18,924 nt of DNA from JAJTFW01 sp046160245 (lineage in GTDB: Bacteria; Bacteroidota; Bacteroidia; AKYH767-A; OLB10): NCBI GenBank assembly GCA_046160245.1, contig JBJXGU010000084.1:1-18924 (forward strand). The letters run 5' to 3'. Both the position numbers and the translations under genes were made by a program. Shown here one piece after another: positions 14,804 through 18,924 of the stretch. Each line of letters begins with the position of its first letter. The first letter of the stretch is position 1. The notes under the pieces are model-generated. The model did not search any database and was not told the DNA's origin. It saw only the letters and a program-made list of their open reading frames with translations.

Positions 14804-15787
14804 TTAATCCTTATGATCATGTTCATCAAAATTTCCTGTGCTCAACTTTGCATTTAAACTATCCATTTCACTTTTCGCTTCTTTACTTAAAATAAATTCA
14901 CCATTATAATCCATCGACGGCATCCCAGCATTGACCCAAGCGGTGAACCAAAAGCAACCTACCAGATACACTGCTTTATTGAATCTCCTTTCCACCATTC
15001 CATTTAAGGCTTCATGATAGGCTTTGCTATAGGCTACGGAAAATGTTTTGATCATTTGTCCACCACGCTCTTCGTAACTGTATTTCTGATCTGCAGGAAA
15101 TGATTTACTTAATGCTTTTTCGATGCTTAAAACTGAATCGTGTGCAGCATAACTCTCTCTTAATATTTGCCAAATCACATCCGATGGGTTCGACAAATAC
15201 ACTGCGGTTCCTGTGATTCGATTATATTCCTTTCCATACAATTCAGGTAAGCGTGATTCCCAAAAGCCATGAATTCCATGTTGACCGGTTAATTGTCCAT
15301 TATAATTTCGAGTACAATGCAACGGCACATGCGCATCACCAATGTAATGTCCGATATCAGCAGAATTTCGTAATATTCGCTCTCTATCTTGTGCTTTAAA
15401 TGCGGACGTTAATCGAAACAACATGGTTTGAATATGCCACGGAACGATACCGTGCGCTTTCAATGTGTCTTCTCCAATCTTTTTTACCGCTTCGTCCCAT
15501 CTCGTGGGCAAGCTGTCGAATGGATGATCACCATAACGATCGAGGTCAATAAAATGTCGAGGTGCTTCATTGGGATCTGCATACCGACGTTTGTCGGGAT
15601 CCACGGCATGTTCTGTGATAAAACGCACATGCTCCTTGTAGAACCCAAACATTTCGGGAGGCAAAGTAAAGATGGCAGCATGATTAATTTGTTGATGGCC
15701 CCAGAAGCCCCAGGCAAAGAGGGTGACTACCGTACCTGGTACGATGATCAACGACAGCATCCAGCTGCCCAATAGTTTTTTATTCAT
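14804..15787 (-). CDS. Secreted zinc-dependent phospholipase C / S1-P1 nuclease-like hydrolase
   Basis: 327 residues with an N-terminal signal peptide (LLGSWMLSLIIVPGTVVTLFA), predicted to be cut after A25 so that W26 becomes the first residue. The zinc PLC/P1 nuclease fold uses exactly such an N-terminal Trp as a zinc ligand. Other ligands follow the B. cereus PLC spacing: H147 and D151 (HYIGD), H157 six residues later, and H173 with E177 (HGFWE); a FIDLD motif lies near residue 80. All point to a trinuclear zinc hydrolase of phosphodiesters. Whether it acts on phospholipid or nucleic acid cannot be told. The C-terminal tail after residue 300 is polar and ends in a His/Asp-rich EHDHKD. It lies 31 bp after comB in the same direction, probably co-transcribed. 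Confidence 0.85.
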   Translation of the reverse strand: MNKKLLGSWMLSLIIVPGTVVTLFAWGFWGHQQINHAAIFTLPPEMFGFYKEHVRFITEHAVDPDKRRYADPNEAPRHFIDLDRYGDHPFDSLPTRWDEAVKKIGEDTLKAHGIVPWHIQTMLFRLTSAFKAQDRERILRNSADIGHYIGDAHVPLHCTRNYNGQLTGQHGIHGFWESRLPELYGKEYNRITGTAVYLSNPSDVIWQILRESYAAHDSVLSIEKALSKSFPADQKYSYEERGGQMIKTFSVAYSKAYHEALNGMVERRFNKAVYLVGCFWFTAWVNAGMPSMDYNGEFILSKEAKSEMDSLNAKLSTGNFDEHDHKD

Positions 15788-15818
15788 GGTACTAAAAATT
15801 AATTACGCCTAATACAAA

Positions 15819-16559
15819 TCAGGCAACAAACTTCACTAATACACCATCCACCATCACCGGAACTACAGGTGCTAGATTAGGTGTTAAACAATATTCAATG
15901 TCTTTATCAATTTGCAATCGTTCTAATCTTTTGCGATGCGAACTTTTATCTAAAAATTCGTTTAAATTGGGCTTTGCAATACTATACAAATGCATAGCGG
16001 CAATCACTGCATCACACATTCCATTCATTTCATAATGTGGTTCCAATTGCTCGGCAATGGCTCCTGCCAGAATGGTGTCTTCTAAATTAAAAGAATTTTT
16101 CCAGCCCGAGCACAATAACAATACACTCTTATTTTGGCTCTTCAACCAATCACATAAACAATCGAGATTTAAAAAGGAGCCAATCACTATTTGATAGGCA
16201 CCTGAAGCTGCAGCAATGGCTTGTGTTCCGTTCGTTGTTGTCAATGCGATATCACGATCTTTTACTCTCGGATCTAAATAGCTGAACGGAGAATTTCCTA
16301 AATCATACCCATCCAACATTTCACCGTTTCGCTCTGCTCCTACTAAATATCCTTTTGTTTTATAAGAAAAGCTTTCTTCAATGGTTGAGACCGGAACAAT
16401 GCTTTTCACTCCATTTGCAAAGGCAACACAAATAGAAGAAGTAGCGCGCAAAACATCAATTACCACGACGATCGATTCAGAAATATCGTGAAGATGAATC
16501 AATGCAGGCGAGAAACAAACTTCAAGCGTGCGTGAAGAAGAAACTTTATTCTTGGTCAA
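15819..16559 (-). CDS. comB: 2-phosphosulfolactate phosphatase homologue
   Basis: ComB-family phosphatase; in methanogens it dephosphorylates 2-phosphosulfolactate to sulfolactate on the way to coenzyme M. The 246-residue protein carries the family hallmarks IVVVIDVLRATSSICVAFAN (about residues 30-49), GNSPFSYLDP, LTTTNGTQAI and LLLCSGWKNSFNLEDTILAG. The start must be a rare codon: no in-frame ATG or GTG occurs before the conserved core, so TTG at 16559 is used, 9 nt after the gcvT stop, with an in-frame stop just above. The tight spacing suggests translational linkage with gcvT. The substrate in a Bacteroidota bacterium is uncertain, since these bacteria are not known to make coenzyme M. Confidence 0.9.
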   Translation of the reverse strand: MTKNKVSSSRTLEVCFSPALIHLHDISESIVVVIDVLRATSSICVAFANGVKSIVPVSTIEESFSYKTKGYLVGAERNGEMLDGYDLGNSPFSYLDPRVKDRDIALTTTNGTQAIAAASGAYQIVIGSFLNLDCLCDWLKSQNKSVLLLCSGWKNSFNLEDTILAGAIAEQLEPHYEMNGMCDAVIAAMHLYSIAKPNLNEFLDKSSHRKRLERLQIDKDIEYCLTPNLAPVVPVMVDGVLVKFVA

Positions 16560-16568
16560 TTGAATTTA

Positions 16569-17672
16569 TTATTTTTTTAAGAAAGGGGTTTTAACAACGA
16601 CAGCTTTAATGGCTTTATCTCTAATTTTTATGAAGATCTCATTTCCCTCTGTGGCATGCTCTTTAGCAATATAACCCATGCCAATTGCCTTCTGTAAACT
16701 GGGCGATTGGGTTCCGGAAGTAACGATACCAATACTATTATTTTGCACATCTACAATTTCATAATCGTGACGAGGAATTCCTTTTTCTACCATCTCAAAT
16801 CCAGAAAGTTTGCGCGTTACTCCCGCTTCCTTCTGCGCTTTTAGTGCAGTAGAATTCGTAAAATCTTTTGTGAACTTTGTAATCCATCCTAAACCGGCTT
16901 CTAACGGTGATGTGGTATCGCTAATGTCATTTCCATACAAGCAAAAGCCCATCTCCAAACGTAATGTATCACGACAACCTAATCCGCAAGGTTTAATATC
17001 AAATTCTTTTCCTGCTTCCATTAATGCATTCCAAATCGTTTCGGCATATTGGTTTTCGAAATACAATTCAAATCCACCAGCACCAGTATAGCCTGTATTA
17101 GAAATTAAAATGTTTTTGCATCCTGCTACTTCTCCCTTTGTAAAATTGTAATAGGGAATAGCTGCTAAATCTACCGAAGTAAGTTTCTGAATCGTAGCTA
17201 ATGCATGAGGACCTTGTACCGCCAAGAGCGAAGTCTTATCAGAGATGTCATGCATCTCCACATTCCCGGTATTAAATTTCTGAATCCAATTCCAATCTTT
17301 TTCGATGTTGGATGCATTCACCACTAACATCCAATGCCCATCTTCCAATGCATAAACAATAAGATCATCAACAATACCACCTGTTTCGTTTGGAAAACAA
17401 GAGTACTGTGCTTTTCCCGGACTCAATTTAGAAGCATCGTTGCTGGTTACACGTTGAATTAAATCTAAAGCGCCATCTCCCTTCAAAATAAATTCACCCA
17501 TGTGGGATACATCAAAAACACCTACAGATGAACGAACTTTTTCATGTTCCACATTAATTCCCTCGTATTGAACGGGCATCATATATCCTGCAAAAGGAAC
17601 CATCTTCGCGCCTAAGCGAGTGTGTAAATCCGTTAAAGCAGTTTGTTTTAAAGTTTCGGGAGTAGTTGTCAT
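16569..17672 (-). CDS. gcvT: Glycine cleavage system aminomethyltransferase (T protein)
   Basis: Takes the aminomethyl group from lipoylated H protein, releasing ammonia and making 5,10-methylene-tetrahydrofolate. The 367 residues match the family: N-terminal MVPFAGYMMPVQYEGI, VFDVSHMGEF near residue 53, NASNIEKDWNWI with the folate-site aspartate near residue 120, SNTGYTGAGGFELYFEN near 190, the GLGCRDTLRLEMG loop near 230 and GTQSPSLQKAIGMGYI near 320. The ATG at 17672 is 22 nt after a TAnnTTTG element. gcvH and gcvP are not in the window, and no glycine riboswitch can fit in the 31-bp gap upstream. comB begins 9 nt after its stop. Confidence 0.97.
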   Translation of the reverse strand: MTTTPETLKQTALTDLHTRLGAKMVPFAGYMMPVQYEGINVEHEKVRSSVGVFDVSHMGEFILKGDGALDLIQRVTSNDASKLSPGKAQYSCFPNETGGIVDDLIVYALEDGHWMLVVNASNIEKDWNWIQKFNTGNVEMHDISDKTSLLAVQGPHALATIQKLTSVDLAAIPYYNFTKGEVAGCKNILISNTGYTGAGGFELYFENQYAETIWNALMEAGKEFDIKPCGLGCRDTLRLEMGFCLYGNDISDTTSPLEAGLGWITKFTKDFTNSTALKAQKEAGVTRKLSGFEMVEKGIPRHDYEIVDVQNNSIGIVTSGTQSPSLQKAIGMGYIAKEHATEGNEIFIKIRDKAIKAVVVKTPFLKK

Positions 17673-17694
17673 CCGTATTTATTTATTGAGGTTG

Positions 17695-17702
17695 CAAATT
17701 TA
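17695..17702 (-). promoter_or_regulatory. -7 promoter element TAAATTTG for gcvT-comB
   Basis: Exact TAnnTTTG match on the minus strand, just past the stop codon of the glycosyltransferase gene and 22 nt before the gcvT ATG. It would separate gcvT from the upstream glycosyltransferase transcript. No -33 TTTG was found. Confidence 0.45.
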
Positions 17703-17703
17703 A

Positions 17704-18792
17704 TCATTTTTTGGGCTCAGTCAGCGACATAAAATATTGCAGGTAGATGGGTTGAAGTGCTTTTACAGAATAACTCTTTTCCACAGTCTTACGACCATTC
17801 TCGGCGCATTTTTGCCTTAAATCTGAATTTTCAATCAACAGACTTATTTTTCGAACCCATTCATCGGTATCGGAAGCCAACATTCCATTTTCACCATCTT
17901 GAATGATATCAGTATTTACTCCAACAGGCGACATTACGGTTGCAATACTCATCGCCATATATTGAAGGCCCTTCAATCCACATTTTCCTTTTGCCCATTC
18001 ATCATCAGGCAAAGGCATAATTCCAATATCAATTTTTGCCAATTCGGCTAACTCTGTTTCTTTTTTCCAGGCAATACCTTTGATATCCAGGTCGGCATTA
18101 AAATAATTTTGATCACCAATCACTTTAAAACAAATGCGATTACCATATTTCTCTTTTAGTATTTTTAAAACTGGGATAGCCATTTCAAAATGACGAATGG
18201 TCGTGATGGAGCCACTCCAACCAATACAAATCACATCTTTCTCCTGAAAAGGAACTCCTTTGTATTCATCGGTATCAATTGTTGTAGGAATAATTACCAC
18301 ATTATCATTGTGGTGTTTTGCGTAATCCATTAAATATTGATTTCCTGCAAAAACTAAATCCGACATGCTAATGAGACGCGCTGTTTTTCCAGGATTCTTC
18401 ATCCAACCAAAACTTTTATTGGCGTCTGAAACATCAAAATGCCAAATGGCATCATCGAAGTCATAAATCATAGGTGCTTTGGCACGATGCAACAACTCTT
18501 CAAAAAAGGTAGTTCCCGTTAGAAATCCCTCTCTACAGACAAAAATCAAATCATATTTGCTTCGATTAATTACATCGTTTAGTCGCGTCAAAGTTGCTTT
18601 AATCCCAATCATTGCTTTCGAAAAATATTTTCCAGGTTGATATAATATCTTATCATCCTCCGCTGAAATCAAATAGGAAATATGACAATTAAAACCGTTA
18701 TGTTTTAAAAAATCGAGGTATTGTTCGAACCTGAATCTCTGATTGGGAGCACGATCTTTTCGATGTGCAGTTATAATGAGAACTTGTTTCAC
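17704..18792 (-). CDS. Glycosyltransferase, GT4-like (GT-B fold)
   Basis: Likely transfers a sugar from a nucleotide donor to a surface polysaccharide or glycolipid at the cytoplasmic face of the membrane. The GTG at 18792 is chosen as start: it opens directly into the first strand of the GT-B fold (VKQVLIITAHRK) and lies 11 bp after the upstream stop, giving 362 residues. An ATG at 18819 would add nine residues and overlap the upstream gene. The N-terminal acceptor domain has APNQRFRFEQYLDFL and MIYDFDDAIWHF near residue 120. The C-terminal donor domain has IGWSGSITTIRHFE near 195, DIGIMPLPDDEWAKGKCGLK and LQYMAMSIATVMSPVGVN near 275, and DGENGMLASDTDEW. The acidic EX7E motif of classical GT4 enzymes is replaced by a KCGLKGLQYM segment, as in many relatives. 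Specific sugar unknown. Confidence 0.88.
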   Translation of the reverse strand: MKQVLIITAHRKDRAPNQRFRFEQYLDFLKHNGFNCHISYLISAEDDKILYQPGKYFSKAMIGIKATLTRLNDVINRSKYDLIFVCREGFLTGTTFFEELLHRAKAPMIYDFDDAIWHFDVSDANKSFGWMKNPGKTARLISMSDLVFAGNQYLMDYAKHHNDNVVIIPTTIDTDEYKGVPFQEKDVICIGWSGSITTIRHFEMAIPVLKILKEKYGNRICFKVIGDQNYFNADLDIKGIAWKKETELAELAKIDIGIMPLPDDEWAKGKCGLKGLQYMAMSIATVMSPVGVNTDIIQDGENGMLASDTDEWVRKISLLIENSDLRQKCAENGRKTVEKSYSVKALQPIYLQYFMSLTEPKK

Positions 18793-18803
18793 CACGCAAC
18801 GAA

Positions 18804-18924
18804 TTAATCTTCCTGCCAAATGGGAGGCAATTTTTCTGTGATTTCTATTCCTTTAAATTTATCACTTTCCTTGCTTCCTGCAGTCTTTGCCCAATCGGCC
18901 ATGAGTTGTAATCCCTCTTTTAAT
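18804..18924 (-). CDS. C-terminal end of a probable NAD-dependent sugar epimerase/dehydratase (5' part outside window)
   Basis: The minus strand is open from the right window edge to a TAA at 18806-18804, giving a 39-residue C-terminus containing LKEGLQLMADWAKTAGSKES and ending EKLPPIWQED. The pattern of an amphipathic helix followed by an IEI strand and LPxxW tail resembles the C-termini of Bacteroidota nucleotide-sugar epimerases of the extended short-chain dehydrogenase family, but too little is visible for certainty. The glycosyltransferase starts 11 bp later on the same strand, which fits a polysaccharide synthesis operon extending to the right. Confidence 0.55.
   Translation of the reverse strand, partial: LKEGLQLMADWAKTAGSKESDKFKGIEITEKLPPIWQED

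Noticed and set aside
17673..17703. Glycine riboswitch upstream of gcvT
   Set aside because: The gap is only 31 bp and shows no aptamer-like pairing.
1..18924. tRNA, rRNA, CRISPR array, insertion sequence, prophage or toxin-antitoxin genes
   Set aside because: None seen on reading both strands: no cloverleaf-like sequence, no regularly spaced long repeats, no transposase or integrase motifs.

Overview
The window comes from a chromosome of a Bacteroidota bacterium (Flavobacteriales, Chitinophagales or Sphingobacteriales type; the order cannot be settled here). The evidence is the low G+C content, the lack of Shine-Dalgarno sequences before most genes, the Bacteroidota promoter element TAnnTTTG before most transcription units, and several proteins typical of the phylum. 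Examples are a signal peptide-TPR-TM class III cyclase, a long M1 peptidase with a barrel-like C-terminus, and the secreted family usually labelled 'asparagine synthetase B'. Most genes are core metabolism. I see no prophage, insertion sequence, integrase, CRISPR array, rRNA or tRNA.

Layout. Positions 1-2341 (minus strand): a small secreted or membrane-anchored protein of unknown function, followed 37 bp later by a TPR-containing adenylate cyclase that runs off the left edge; one promoter probably serves both. Positions 2572-7666 (plus): carA (pyrimidine/arginine precursor synthesis), a large exported M1 metallopeptidase and lpxH (lipid A synthesis), each with its own TAnnTTTG element. Positions 7688-7834: a degenerate repeat array between convergent genes. 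Positions 7845-12733 (minus): accA (fatty acid synthesis), dnaB (replicative helicase), a secreted conserved protein and a multi-pass membrane protein. Positions 12765-14697 (plus): ispE (isoprenoid precursors), divergent from accA with closely packed promoters, then rlmF (23S rRNA methyltransferase). A strong hairpin at 14707-14752 separates it from the next block. Positions 14804-18924 (minus): the end of an epimerase-like gene, a GT4-type glycosyltransferase, gcvT (glycine cleavage), a comB homologue and a secreted zinc phospholipase C/S1-P1-like enzyme, all closely spaced.

The genes do not form one pathway. Envelope and lipid functions recur (lpxH, accA, ispE, glycosyltransferase, phospholipase-like enzyme, outer-membrane-type peptidase). 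The least explained items are the small-protein/adenylate-cyclase pair, the barrel-like tail of the M1 peptidase, the secreted protein misnamed asparagine synthetase, and the very short or absent leaders predicted for dnaB, the M1 peptidase gene and ispE. I did not find a clearly new multi-gene system; the cyclase pair is the nearest candidate.
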